Positions 33,183 to 41,259 of a DNA stretch of 64,000 bases are shown here, piece after piece. Origin of the DNA: Streptomyces durocortorensis (GTDB lineage Bacteria > Actinomycetota > Actinomycetes > Streptomycetales > Streptomycetaceae); assembly GCF_031760065.1 (NCBI RefSeq), contig NZ_CP134500.1, forward strand, positions 6,200,001 to 6,264,000. Direction: 5' to 3'. A program made the position numbers and the translations under genes. Below the pieces are notes generated by a model. The model did no database searches. It had not been told where the DNA came from and was given only the letters and a program-made list of their open reading frames with translations. Numbering within the stretch: position 1 is the stretch's first letter; every line of letters begins with the position of its first letter.

Positions 33183-34610
33183 ATGACCGTACCGCTGTTC
33201 CCGCCGGGCTTCCTCTGGGGAGCCTCCGCCTCCGCCTTCCAGACCGAAGGGGCGGTCGACGCGGACGGCAAGGGTCCCTCCGGCTGGGACGCCTTCGCCG
33301 CGCTGCCGGGCCGGATCAAGGACGGCACCGACACCACCCGGGCCACCGGCTTCCACGCCCGCTACCGCGAGGACGTCGCCCTCCTCGCGGGCCTCGGGGC
33401 CGACGCCTTCCGGTTCTCCGTCAGCTGGCCCCGCGTGGTGCCCGGCGGCAGCGGAGCCGTCAACGCCGACGGGCTCGACTTCTACGACCGGCTCGTCGAC
33501 GAGCTCTGCGCCCACGGCATCACCCCCGCCCCGACCCTCTACCACTGGGACACCCCGCTCCAGCTGGAGGAGGCGGGCGGCTGGCTCGACCGGGACACCG
33601 CCCACCGCTTCGCCGAGTACGCGGGGATCGTCGCCGAACGCCTCGCCGACCGCGTCCCGATGTGGATCACCATCAACGAGCCCGCCGAGGTCACGCTGCT
33701 GGGCTACGCGCTCGGCGAGCACGCCCCCGGCCGCACCCTGCTCTTCGACGCCCTGCCCGCCGCCCACCACCAGCTCCTCGCCCACGGCCTCGCCGTCCGG
33801 GCCCTGCGCGCGGCGGGCGCGGACAACATCGGCGCCGCCCTCTCGCACGCCCCGGTCTGGACGGCAGGGGACACCGACGAGGACCGCTTCGGCGCGGAGC
33901 TGTACGACACGCTCACCAACTGGCTGTTCGCCGAGCCGATCCTCACCGGCCGCTACCCCGACGAGAGCCTCGCCGCGCTGATGCCGGGACCGGTCGCCGA
34001 CGACCTGAAGGTCATCTCCACGCCGCTCGACTGGTACGGCGTCAACTACTACAACCCCACCCTGGTCGGCGCTCCCCGCCCGGAGGCGCTGGAGACCTTC
34101 TCCGGCTTCACGATCCCCGACGAACTCCCTTTCGGCATAAGGGAGATCGAGGGGTACGAGAAGACCGGATTCGGCTGGCCCGTCGTCCCCGAGGGGCTGA
34201 CCGAGATCCTCACCCGGCTGCACACCCGCTACGGTGACCGGCTCCCCCCGCTCCTCATCACCGAGAACGGCTGCGCCCTGGACGAACCGCACGCCGACGA
34301 CCGCCGTATCGCCTATCTGGAGAGCCACCTCACCGCCCTGCGAGCGGCGATGGACGCAGGGGTGGACGTACGCGGCTACTTCACCTGGTCGCTCACCGAC
34401 AACGTCGAGTGGACGGAGGGGGCCTCCCAGCGGTTCGGCCTGGTCCACATCGACTACGAGACGCTGACCCGTACGCCGAAGGCCTCGTACGCCTGGTACC
34501 GCGACCTGATCCGCACACAGAAGCAGAAACAGAGGCAGGGCCAGGAGCAGCAGCAGAACCGGAACCGGAACCCGGCGGTCGAGGGGGCTTACGCCACGCC
34601 CCCCGAGTGA
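33183..34610 (+). CDS. GH1 family beta-glucosidase
   Basis: A 475-residue cytoplasmic GH1 enzyme hydrolysing beta-glucosides such as cellobiose. It starts with FPPGFLWGASASAFQTEGAV, has the acid-base Glu in MWITINEPAEV and the nucleophile Glu in PLLITENGCALDEP, plus GYFTWSLTDNVEWTEGASQRFG near the end. GGAGG precedes ATG 33183. The last 30 residues (from RTQKQKQRQGQEQQQNRNRN) are a low-complexity Gln/Asn/Arg tail absent from typical GH1 proteins. A fucosidase gene follows at once, implying a glycan-degradation operon. No CebR-type box is visible upstream. Confidence 0.93.
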   Translation: MTVPLFPPGFLWGASASAFQTEGAVDADGKGPSGWDAFAALPGRIKDGTDTTRATGFHARYREDVALLAGLGADAFRFSVSWPRVVPGGSGAVNADGLDFYDRLVDELCAHGITPAPTLYHWDTPLQLEEAGGWLDRDTAHRFAEYAGIVAERLADRVPMWITINEPAEVTLLGYALGEHAPGRTLLFDALPAAHHQLLAHGLAVRALRAAGADNIGAALSHAPVWTAGDTDEDRFGAELYDTLTNWLFAEPILTGRYPDESLAALMPGPVADDLKVISTPLDWYGVNYYNPTLVGAPRPEALETFSGFTIPDELPFGIREIEGYEKTGFGWPVVPEGLTEILTRLHTRYGDRLPPLLITENGCALDEPHADDRRIAYLESHLTALRAAMDAGVDVRGYFTWSLTDNVEWTEGASQRFGLVHIDYETLTRTPKASYAWYRDLIRTQKQKQRQGQEQQQNRNRNPAVEGAYATPPE

Positions 34611-34624
34611 TCAATACTCCCGCC

Positions 34625-35755
34625 ATGGTCGCTTCATGGTGGTCCCGGGCCCGGCTGGGGATCTTCGTTCACTGGACACCCGCCTCCGTCCCCGGCTGGG
34701 CCCCGCCCTACGTCCCCGCCGTCGAACTCCCGGCGGCGGGCCGGCGTGCGCCGCTCGGCTGGACCTCGTACGCGGAGTGGTACGAGAACGCGCTCCGCTT
34801 CCCCGGCTCCCCGGTCGCCGCCCACCACCGCGCCACCTACGGCACCCGCCCCTACACGGACTTCGGCCGCGACTTCGAGGACGGGCTCGCCACCTGGGAC
34901 CCGGCCGCCTGGGCCCGTTCCTTCCGGAAGGCGGGCGCGGGGTACGCGGTCCTGGTCGCCAAGCACCACGACGGGTACTGCCTCTGGCCCTCGAAGACGG
35001 AGAACCCCCACCGCACCGGCTGGCACACCACCCGGGACGTGGTCGGCGAGTTCGCCGAAGCCGTACGGGCCGAGGGCCTTCGCTTCGGCGTCTACTACTC
35101 CGGAGGGCTCGACTGGACCTTCGACGACCGGCCCATCGGCACCGCCGCCGACATGTTCTCCGCCGTCCCGCGCGGAAGGTACCCCGCCTACGCGGACGCG
35201 CAGCTGCGGGAGCTGATCCGCCGCTACCGCCCCGACATCCTCTGGAACGACATCGCCTGGCCCGCCTCCGCCACCGAGATCCGCTCTCTGGTCGACTTCT
35301 ACCGCTTCACCGTCCCGCACGGCGTCGTGAACGACCGCCTGCTGCCCTACGCACCGCACTGGCGGGGCCTGCGCCTCCCGGGTGCGAAGGCGCTGTACAA
35401 CTGGTGGGACCGCCGGACGGTGGCACAGGGCGAGGGCTTCGTCCCGCGCACACCGCCCGTCTTCGACTTCCGCACCCCGGAGTACGCCCGCTGCACCGGC
35501 TCAGGCCCGTACGAGATCACCCGGGGCGTCGACCACAGCTTCGGCTACAACCGCGACTCAGCCCCGGACGCCTTCATCGACCGTCCCACGCTGTCCTCCC
35601 TGCTCCGCGACACGGCGGCCGACGGCGGAAACGTGCTGCTCAACGTGGGGCCGCGCGGCGAGGACGCGACGATCCCCGCCGAGCAGCAACTCCGCCTGGA
35701 GTGGCTGGCCGAGGAGGCCGGGGCCCTCACACCAGATGGACCCATTCCTGGGTGA
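34625..35755 (+). CDS. GH29 alpha-L-fucosidase
   Basis: A 376-residue GH29 enzyme expected to release alpha-linked fucose. It has ARLGIFVHWTPASVPGWAPP at the start, VLVAKHHDGYCLWPSKT, VYYSGGLDW, and the nucleophile Asp in DILWNDIAWPA (equivalent to WND in characterised members). No signal peptide is visible, so substrates would be imported oligosaccharides. ATG 34625 is used; an in-frame GTG at 34607 would overlap the beta-glucosidase stop as GTGA, giving translational coupling. The 3' end overlaps the convergent acetyltransferase gene by 29 bases. Confidence 0.92.
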   Translation: MVASWWSRARLGIFVHWTPASVPGWAPPYVPAVELPAAGRRAPLGWTSYAEWYENALRFPGSPVAAHHRATYGTRPYTDFGRDFEDGLATWDPAAWARSFRKAGAGYAVLVAKHHDGYCLWPSKTENPHRTGWHTTRDVVGEFAEAVRAEGLRFGVYYSGGLDWTFDDRPIGTAADMFSAVPRGRYPAYADAQLRELIRRYRPDILWNDIAWPASATEIRSLVDFYRFTVPHGVVNDRLLPYAPHWRGLRLPGAKALYNWWDRRTVAQGEGFVPRTPPVFDFRTPEYARCTGSGPYEITRGVDHSFGYNRDSAPDAFIDRPTLSSLLRDTAADGGNVLLNVGPRGEDATIPAEQQLRLEWLAEEAGALTPDGPIPG

Positions 35756-36638
35756 TCGGGTACCCGGCGCGGGCGAACGCGGCGGCCATCGGCACGTTGC
35801 CCCGGTCCGTCGCGCCCGCGACGAACTCGGCGCCCTGCTCGACGAGGAAGCGCGTGCACTCCACCAGCAGGTCGTAGCCGTAGCCGTGCCCGCGCGCCTC
35901 GGGCACGACCCCGATGAAGCCGACGCAGGGCCCCGACGGATTGTGCGCGGGCACCTGGATGCCCGCCACCTCGCCGTCCGGCGTGTACGCGAGCCGCCAC
36001 CACTCCCGCGGCGAGGGGCACCAGTGGAAGAAGTCCAACTCCTCCTGGGCCGCCGCATCCAGGCCGCCGGGGCCCTCGATGGCCTTGCGGGCGTGGGCGT
36101 CCAGGGTCGCCGAGTGCACGCGGCGCAGCACATCGAGGATGACCGCGTCGTCCGGCTCGGGGCGGAAGGTGAGCCGCCCGGTCCGCTCCGGCAGCGGGCA
36201 GTCGGGGGTCCACCGGTAGCGGTAGCGCTCGACCAGCGGCTTCATGCCGGCCGCCGTCGCGGCGGCGACCCGCGCCTCGACGGCGGCCCGCACCGCCGGA
36301 TCGTCCCGCCACTTGGCGGGCGCGATCAGCTCGTACTCCTTGTCGAACGGGGCGCGGCGCAGGAGTTCGGCGCCCGCCTCCGCCTCCCCGTCCGCGAAGT
36401 CGAACCAGTTGAGCACGACGGGCTCGGTGTCGTCGGGCCCGCCCCACCAGGCTGCCCTGGCGACCACGGTGTTCTCGCGCAGGGCGACCCAGGACCAGTC
36501 GGGGCGGTACTCGCCGCCGTCCGCCACGGTGGCGTAACGATGGCCGAACGCTCCGCGGCCGACGAGAGCGGCGTCCTGGAAAGAGTGGAAGAGATCGGCG
36601 TCGCTCGGGGTGAGCGCGCGAATGACCAGATCGGTCAT
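35727..36638 (-). CDS. GNAT-family acetyltransferase, two-part
   Basis: A 303-residue protein with the C-terminal half a GNAT domain: VAGIQVPAHNPSGPCVGFIG then VVPEARGHGYGYDLLVECTR, containing the acetyl-CoA loop R-G-H-G-Y-G, and AGATDRGNVPMAAAFARAGY. The N-terminal half (MTDLVIRALTPSDADLFHSF onward) is a second, degenerate GNAT-like unit. The acceptor is unknown. ATG 36638 has GGAGG at 8 bases. A 30-codon ORF with a perfect ribosome site ends 37 bases upstream on the same strand. The gene end overlaps the convergent fucosidase gene. Confidence 0.85.
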   Translation of the reverse strand: MTDLVIRALTPSDADLFHSFQDAALVGRGAFGHRYATVADGGEYRPDWSWVALRENTVVARAAWWGGPDDTEPVVLNWFDFADGEAEAGAELLRRAPFDKEYELIAPAKWRDDPAVRAAVEARVAAATAAGMKPLVERYRYRWTPDCPLPERTGRLTFRPEPDDAVILDVLRRVHSATLDAHARKAIEGPGGLDAAAQEELDFFHWCPSPREWWRLAYTPDGEVAGIQVPAHNPSGPCVGFIGVVPEARGHGYGYDLLVECTRFLVEQGAEFVAGATDRGNVPMAAAFARAGYPITQEWVHLV

Positions 36639-36675
36639 GAAGGAGTCCTCCGGGGACGAAATGCCGCGCTCCCGG

Positions 36676-36768
36676 TCAGACGGAGTCCGACACCGCCCGG
36701 TGGACGGGGCGGGAACGCGGGGGTGAGAAGCTGCGGATACCGGTGATGCCGGTGGTGTGCTCTCGCAC
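36676..36768 (-). CDS. 30-residue small ORF (possible leader peptide) upstream of the acetyltransferase
   Basis: Starts at GTG 36768 behind AAAGGAGGT, the strongest ribosome site in the neighbourhood, and ends at TGA 36676-36678. The predicted peptide begins MREHTTGITGIRSFSPPRSR and ends VHRAVSDSV. About 87 percent of third codon positions are G or C, as in real genes here. It is Arg/Ser/Pro-rich with no membrane segment. It could be a translated leader controlling the acetyltransferase 37 bases downstream, or a small functional protein. I do not recognise the family. Confidence 0.6.
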   Translation of the reverse strand: MREHTTGITGIRSFSPPRSRPVHRAVSDSV

Positions 36769-36840
36769 GGTCCCACCTCCTTTCACGACCTGGGCCGGAT
36801 TCCGGTGCCGACCGTAGCCGCCGCCCGCGCCTGCTGTCCA

Positions 36841-36883
36841 CCGGATTCAACGGGGCAGATCCCCGCCCCCTGTTGAACACCGG
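36841..36883. promoter_or_regulatory. Long imperfect inverted repeat in the divergent region at 36.8 kb
   Basis: CCGGATTCAACGGGG (36841-36855) is nearly complementary to CCCCCTGTTGAACACCGG (36866-36883), with TTCAAC/GTTGAA as the core. It lies 73 bases upstream of the 30-codon ORF and 95 bases upstream of the DUF1707-FHA gene, suiting a shared operator. Confidence 0.5.
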
Positions 36884-36978
36884 GCAAGTGGCCCCGCGTA
36901 GGAGCCACGCAGGTCAGCGCGGGAGGAAACACGGCCCTGCCTGGACACCCCGGGCCCCTCGGCCCGACAATCGACAGC

Positions 36979-37548
36979 GTGACATCCTCCTTCGAGTTCC
37001 ACGCGTCTCCCGCTCGGCTGTCGGACGCCCAGCGCGACCGTGTCCTCGGCGTGCTCAGAGAGGGTGCCGCACAGGGCAAGCTGTCGCACGACACGTTCAT
37101 GCGCCGCATGGAGCTCGCCCTCGTCGCCCGTCGCCCCGAGGAACTGGCGGCCCTCACCTCCGACCTGGAGACCGGCGGCAGCCGCTGGTCGCAGGGGCTC
37201 GTCCGAGCGGTCGGCGGGATCTCCGCCTTCCCCGGCAGGCTGCGCCGGGCCTGGCAGACCGAGCGGCTCCCCAAGCTGCTGCTCCCCGCCCCGAGCCCCT
37301 ACCCGCTGCTCGTCGGCCGCGACCCGGCGAACGGGTTGCGCCTCAACCACGAGACGGTGTCCCGGCTGCATGCCGAACTGACCGTGCAGAACGGCCGCTG
37401 GGTGCTGCGCGACCTCGGCTCGACCAACGGCACCTGGGTCAACGGACAGCGGCTCGTCGGCTCGATCCCGGTGCGCGACGGGGACCAGGTCAGCTTCGGC
37501 CGGATGAGCTTCCGCCTCACCGACCCGGCCCACAGCCCGCCGGCCTGA
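36979..37548 (+). CDS. DUF1707 and FHA domain protein
   Basis: A 189-residue fusion. Residues 10-60 (ARLSDAQRDRVLGVLREGAA then QGKLSHDTFMRRMELALVAR) form the DUF1707/SHOCT-like helical motif; residues 95-180 form a forkhead-associated domain with LLVGRDPANGLRLNHETVSR, then LHAEL and LRDLGSTNGTWVNGQRLVGS, keeping the Arg and Ser/Asn residues that bind phosphothreonine. No membrane span is seen. It may read out phosphorylation by Ser/Thr kinases, such as the two encoded 12-16 kb upstream, though no direct link is visible. GTG 36979 is the start, without a clear ribosome site. It is convergent with lpdA. Confidence 0.87.
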   Translation: MTSSFEFHASPARLSDAQRDRVLGVLREGAAQGKLSHDTFMRRMELALVARRPEELAALTSDLETGGSRWSQGLVRAVGGISAFPGRLRRAWQTERLPKLLLPAPSPYPLLVGRDPANGLRLNHETVSRLHAELTVQNGRWVLRDLGSTNGTWVNGQRLVGSIPVRDGDQVSFGRMSFRLTDPAHSPPA

Positions 37549-37570
37549 CGTCGGGTGTTCCTGCCCCGGG

Positions 37571-38992
37571 TCAGTGCTGCTGGTGCAGCCCCCGCCCCGC
37601 CAGCGTGAGGAAGGCCTCACCGACGGCCTCTACGAGCGTCGGATGCGGGTGGATGTGATGGGCCACATCGGCGGGCTCCGCGTCCCAGCCGACCACGAGC
37701 TGGCTCTCCGCGATCATCTCCGAGACGTGCGGGCCGACGAGATGGACACCCAGAACCCGGCCCGCCCGCTCGGCCACCACCTTCACCAGCCCGCCCCTGC
37801 CGTGCACCATGCCCTTGGCGACGGCGGTCAGCGGCAGGGTGTTGACCACCACGTCGTGTCCCGCCTCCCGGGCCTGCGCCTCGGTCAGGCCCACCGCGGC
37901 GGTCTGCGGCGATGAGTACGTGACCCGGGGGACGGTCGCGTAGTCGACCGGGGAGGTACGCAGCCCGGCCAGCGTCTCAGCGACCAACAGCCCCTCCGCG
38001 AACGAGGCGTGGGCCAGCCCGAGCGAGGGAGGCGGCAGCAGGTCGCCCACCACGTGGACGCCCGGCACCGCCGTCTCCAGCCGCGACCAGTCGGCGGGCA
38101 CGACATGGCCCCGGCCGTCAGTGGCCAGCCCCGCCGCCGCGAGCCCCAGTCCGCCCGTCACCGGCTCCCGGCCGACCGCGACCAGCAGCCGTTCGGCCGC
38201 CACCGTACGGGTCTCGCCCCGGGCGGTCCGGACGACGGCCCGCACCCCGTCGTCCACCGCCTCCGTCTCCAGCAGCCGCGCACCGGTCTCCACCTGGATG
38301 CCCCGTTTCCTCAGCCCCCGGGCCAGATGCCGCGACACGTCCGCGTCCTCCAGCGGCACCAGCCGGTCGGCGGCCTCCAGCAGCGTGACGGCGGCCCCCA
38401 ACGACCGGTGGAGCGAGGCGTACTCGACACCGATCGCACCACCGCCCACCACCAGCACCGACCCGGGCAGCCCCGGCGCGTACAGCGCGTCGTCGCTCGT
38501 CACCACCCGCTGCCCGTCCGCCGCCGGGCCCGGCGGCATCCGGGGCCGCGACCCGGTCGCCAGCACCACCCCGCGCCGGGCGGCGACCTCCCCGTACCCG
38601 CCGATCCGGGCGGAGCGCGGGCCCGTCAGCTCGGCGCTGCCGCGCACGACCCGCACCCCGGCCTGCGCGAGATGTCCCTCCACCCCGCGGTGGTTGCGCG
38701 CCACGATGTCGTCCCGGGTCGCGACCAGGGCGGGCCAGTCCACCGCGTCGAGCGTCGCCTTCACCCCCCACCGCTCCCTGGCCTCCGCGATGCCGTCGAC
38801 GAGTTCGGCGGCGTGCAGCATCGCCTTGCTGGGGATGCAGCCCCGGTGCAGACAGGTGCCGCCGACCAGGTCCCGTTCGGCGAGCACCACGTCCAGCCCC
38901 AGGGCGGCGGCCCGCAGTGCCGTCGAGTAGCCGCCGGTACCGCCGCCGATGACCAGTACATCGGTGGCGCTCTCTGTGTACGTCCGTGTCAT
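37571..38992 (-). CDS. lpdA: Dihydrolipoyl dehydrogenase
   Basis: A 473-residue E3 enzyme that reoxidises dihydrolipoamide with NAD+. It has the FAD loop VLVIGGGTGGYSTALRAAAL, the redox disulfide Cys47-Cys52 in GGTCLHRGCIPSKAM, the NAD loop LVVGGGAIGVEYASLHRSLG, and the interface His-Glu pair in HIHPHPTLVEAVGEAF. No E1 or E2 subunit is encoded nearby, so it is an orphan copy. It is divergent from a LysR gene with 109 bases between the starts, suggesting regulation by that protein. Confidence 0.92.
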   Translation of the reverse strand: MTRTYTESATDVLVIGGGTGGYSTALRAAALGLDVVLAERDLVGGTCLHRGCIPSKAMLHAAELVDGIAEARERWGVKATLDAVDWPALVATRDDIVARNHRGVEGHLAQAGVRVVRGSAELTGPRSARIGGYGEVAARRGVVLATGSRPRMPPGPAADGQRVVTSDDALYAPGLPGSVLVVGGGAIGVEYASLHRSLGAAVTLLEAADRLVPLEDADVSRHLARGLRKRGIQVETGARLLETEAVDDGVRAVVRTARGETRTVAAERLLVAVGREPVTGGLGLAAAGLATDGRGHVVPADWSRLETAVPGVHVVGDLLPPPSLGLAHASFAEGLLVAETLAGLRTSPVDYATVPRVTYSSPQTAAVGLTEAQAREAGHDVVVNTLPLTAVAKGMVHGRGGLVKVVAERAGRVLGVHLVGPHVSEMIAESQLVVGWDAEPADVAHHIHPHPTLVEAVGEAFLTLAGRGLHQQH

Positions 38993-39101
38993 GGGTCCAC
39001 CATCGTCCTGGCCCCGGTCATGCGTCCAAGGCAGAGTATGCGTGGAGCCGATGCACAGAATTTATGGCACGGTGCGCGGAGTCCTTTGGGAGGAGCGAGA
39101 T

Positions 39102-40073
39102 ATGAGTTTGCGTCAGATGGAGTACTTCGTCGCGGTCGTCGAGGAGTCCTCCTTCACCCGGGCCGCCGAACGCCTCCATGTCACCCAGCCCGCCCTCTCC
39201 CACCAGGTCAAGGCCCTCGAACGGGCCGTCGGCGGCGAGCTGTTGGAACGGCTGCCGCGCGGCGTCCTGCTCACCCCGATGGGCCGAGCCTTCCTGCCGC
39301 ACGCCGAACGCTCCGTCCGCAGTGCCGCCCAGGCCCGGCGCGCCGCCCGCGCCGCCGCCGGTGCGGAGGGCGGCGAACTGCACATCGCCACGGTGCACTC
39401 GGTGGCCGTCGGCATTCTCCCCGAGGTGTTCGCGCACTGGCGGCGCGCCCACCCGGGCGTCGGCCTCGTCCTCCACGAGTACGCGAGCACGGAGGCCCTG
39501 GAGGAACAGGTGGAACGCGGCACCGCAGACCTGGCCGTCGGCCCGTTGCCGGGGCGCTGGACCGGGCCCGTCGTCCCGGTGGGGGAGGAGGAGATCGTCC
39601 TCGTCGTCCCGTTCGACGACCCGCTGGCCGGACGTTCGTCCGTCGCCCTCCACGAGCTGGCCGACCGGTCCTGGGTGCGGTGCGCCATGGAACCCGTCGT
39701 CCAGGGCCGCCCCTTCCTGGAAGGAGTCTGCGAGGCAGCGGGCTTTGCACCCCCTACGGCGGTGTGGACCGAGCACACCTCGACGGCGGTCCGGATGGCG
39801 GCGGCCGGGGTCGGCGTGTCCACCGCGCCCGCCCACATCGTGCGGGGCGCGATCGGCGAGGACTGCGCGGTCCTCAGCGTCGACCCGCCCTGGCTGCGCG
39901 CCCTCGGTGTCTTCTCCCGGGTGCCCCTGACCGGAGCGGCGCACGCCTTCACCGAGCTGCTCCGCTCCCTGCCCACCGCCGGCCTCCGCGCCTTCCCGCC
40001 CGGCCGCCCCGACACCCCCTCACCCGAACGGCCGTACGCCGACTGCGGTGCGCCGTCGCCGGTGGTCCGCTGA
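39102..40073 (+). CDS. LysR-family transcriptional regulator, divergent from lpdA
   Basis: A 323-residue LysR protein: winged helix SLRQMEYFVAVVEESSFTRA then AERLHVTQPALSHQVKALER, effector domain from about residue 93 (GGELHIATVHSVAVGILPEV) with RMAAAGVGVSTAPAHIV. GGGAGG precedes ATG 39102. LysR regulators typically control a divergent neighbour, here lpdA. The C-terminal 25 residues are Pro-rich and beyond the usual end. The P450-like gene starts 46 bases after its stop and may be cotranscribed. Confidence 0.92.
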   Translation: MSLRQMEYFVAVVEESSFTRAAERLHVTQPALSHQVKALERAVGGELLERLPRGVLLTPMGRAFLPHAERSVRSAAQARRAARAAAGAEGGELHIATVHSVAVGILPEVFAHWRRAHPGVGLVLHEYASTEALEEQVERGTADLAVGPLPGRWTGPVVPVGEEEIVLVVPFDDPLAGRSSVALHELADRSWVRCAMEPVVQGRPFLEGVCEAAGFAPPTAVWTEHTSTAVRMAAAGVGVSTAPAHIVRGAIGEDCAVLSVDPPWLRALGVFSRVPLTGAAHAFTELLRSLPTAGLRAFPPGRPDTPSPERPYADCGAPSPVVR

Positions 40074-40119
40074 GAGGACGCGCGCCGACCGTCGGCGCAC
40101 CGATTCCAGGGGGCGCGGG

Positions 40120-41115
40120 ATGCCGGCCGACCGCCCCGAAGCCCTGCCCGCCGCCCGCCGCCGGCACCGGCTCGCGGGCGGCCATCCGGGCCTGCTGGCA
40201 CCGGGGGCCGCTACGGACCCGTACCGGCTGCGCCTCTACCGCGTGCTGCGCACCGACTACCCGCTGGGCTACGACCCGGGCCTCGGCGCCTGGCTGCTGA
40301 GCCGGTACGCGGACGTGGCCCTGGCCCTCACCGACCGCCGGTTCACGGGCTACCCGCACGACGGGTCCCCGCGAGGCCGGGCCCCCATGCCGCTCGGGCT
40401 CTGCCGGGGCAGCGTGGTCTGCACCCCGCTGCCCGGTGGCGGGGTACCGGGCCCGGGCACCGCCTCCTTCGTCGAGCGCACCGCCTACGTCCTGGCCCGC
40501 CGCATAGCCGGGCGCGGCGGGGCGGACCTGGTCGGCGAGTTCTGCCGGTGGCTCCCCGCCGGGGCGGCCGGGCTCTCCTACCCGGACGTGAACGCACCGC
40601 CGCGCCGCGGGGCCGGTGGCTGCGCCGGACCCACCGCGCTCCGCGAGAAGGCCCTCGCCTCGTTCCTCGCGAACATGCTGGACGCCCCCGACCTGCTGGC
40701 CGCCGCACGGAGCGGTCCGGGAGCCGGGGCGCTCCTGGGACGCTCCTGGGCCGAGACCCTGCGCCGTGACCCGCCCGTCCAGATAGTGCTGCGCCGCACC
40801 CGCGCCGAGGTGGCGGTGAGCGGCGGCACGCTGCCCGCCGGGGCGCCCGTCGCCTGCCTCGTGGGCGCGGCGGGGCGCGACCCGGCCCGGTTCGGCGCGC
40901 CCGACCGGTTCGATCCGCTGCGCGCCGACGCGGACGCGCTGATCACCGGCCCTGCGGGCTGCCCCGCCGCCCTGCTCGGCCGACTGGAGGCCGAACAAGG
41001 ACTGCGGGCCCTGCTCACGGCGATGCCCGGCATCCGCTGGGCCGACGGCTTCCGACCGGTGGCAGGCGGCTTCCTCACCCGAGGCCCGCGCGCCCTGCTG
41101 GTACGGGCGTCCTGA
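40120..41115 (+). CDS. Degenerate cytochrome P450-like protein
   Basis: The 331-residue product aligns with P450s at its N terminus (DPYRLRLYRVLRTDYPLGYD then PGLGAWLLSRYADVALALTD) and C terminus (WAETLRRDPPVQIVLRRTRA, DPARFGAPDRFDPLRADA, GCPAALLGRLEAEQGLRALL). The ExxR pair (Glu212, Arg215) and a cysteine at the heme-ligand position (Cys281) remain. However the heme loop F-G-x-G-x-H-x-C-x-G reads L-I-T-G-P-A-G-C-P-A, the I-helix A-G-x-x-T motif is missing (ALASFLANMLD in that region), and the protein is about 70 residues short. It may be a non-catalytic heme or ligand-binding relative. AGGGGG precedes ATG 40120. Confidence 0.7.
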   Translation: MPADRPEALPAARRRHRLAGGHPGLLAPGAATDPYRLRLYRVLRTDYPLGYDPGLGAWLLSRYADVALALTDRRFTGYPHDGSPRGRAPMPLGLCRGSVVCTPLPGGGVPGPGTASFVERTAYVLARRIAGRGGADLVGEFCRWLPAGAAGLSYPDVNAPPRRGAGGCAGPTALREKALASFLANMLDAPDLLAAARSGPGAGALLGRSWAETLRRDPPVQIVLRRTRAEVAVSGGTLPAGAPVACLVGAAGRDPARFGAPDRFDPLRADADALITGPAGCPAALLGRLEAEQGLRALLTAMPGIRWADGFRPVAGGFLTRGPRALLVRAS

Positions 41116-41124
41116 CCGCCGCAG

Positions 41125-41139
41125 CCCGCGCGGCGCGGG
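41125..41139. terminator. Small GC palindrome between convergent P450-like and treY genes
   Basis: CCCGCGC-G-GCGCGGG follows the P450-like stop codon by 9 bases in a 144-base gap between converging genes. Confidence 0.4.
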
Positions 41140-41259
41140 GGAGGGCCCGTATGTGCTCCGCCCCGTGCCACGCCGGGGGAGGGCCTTCCGCGTGCCCCGC
41201 CCGCCCCCGGAGTCGTGAGTCCCTGCACGCCCCGCCCCACCCACCGCAGGCGCGAGCCC

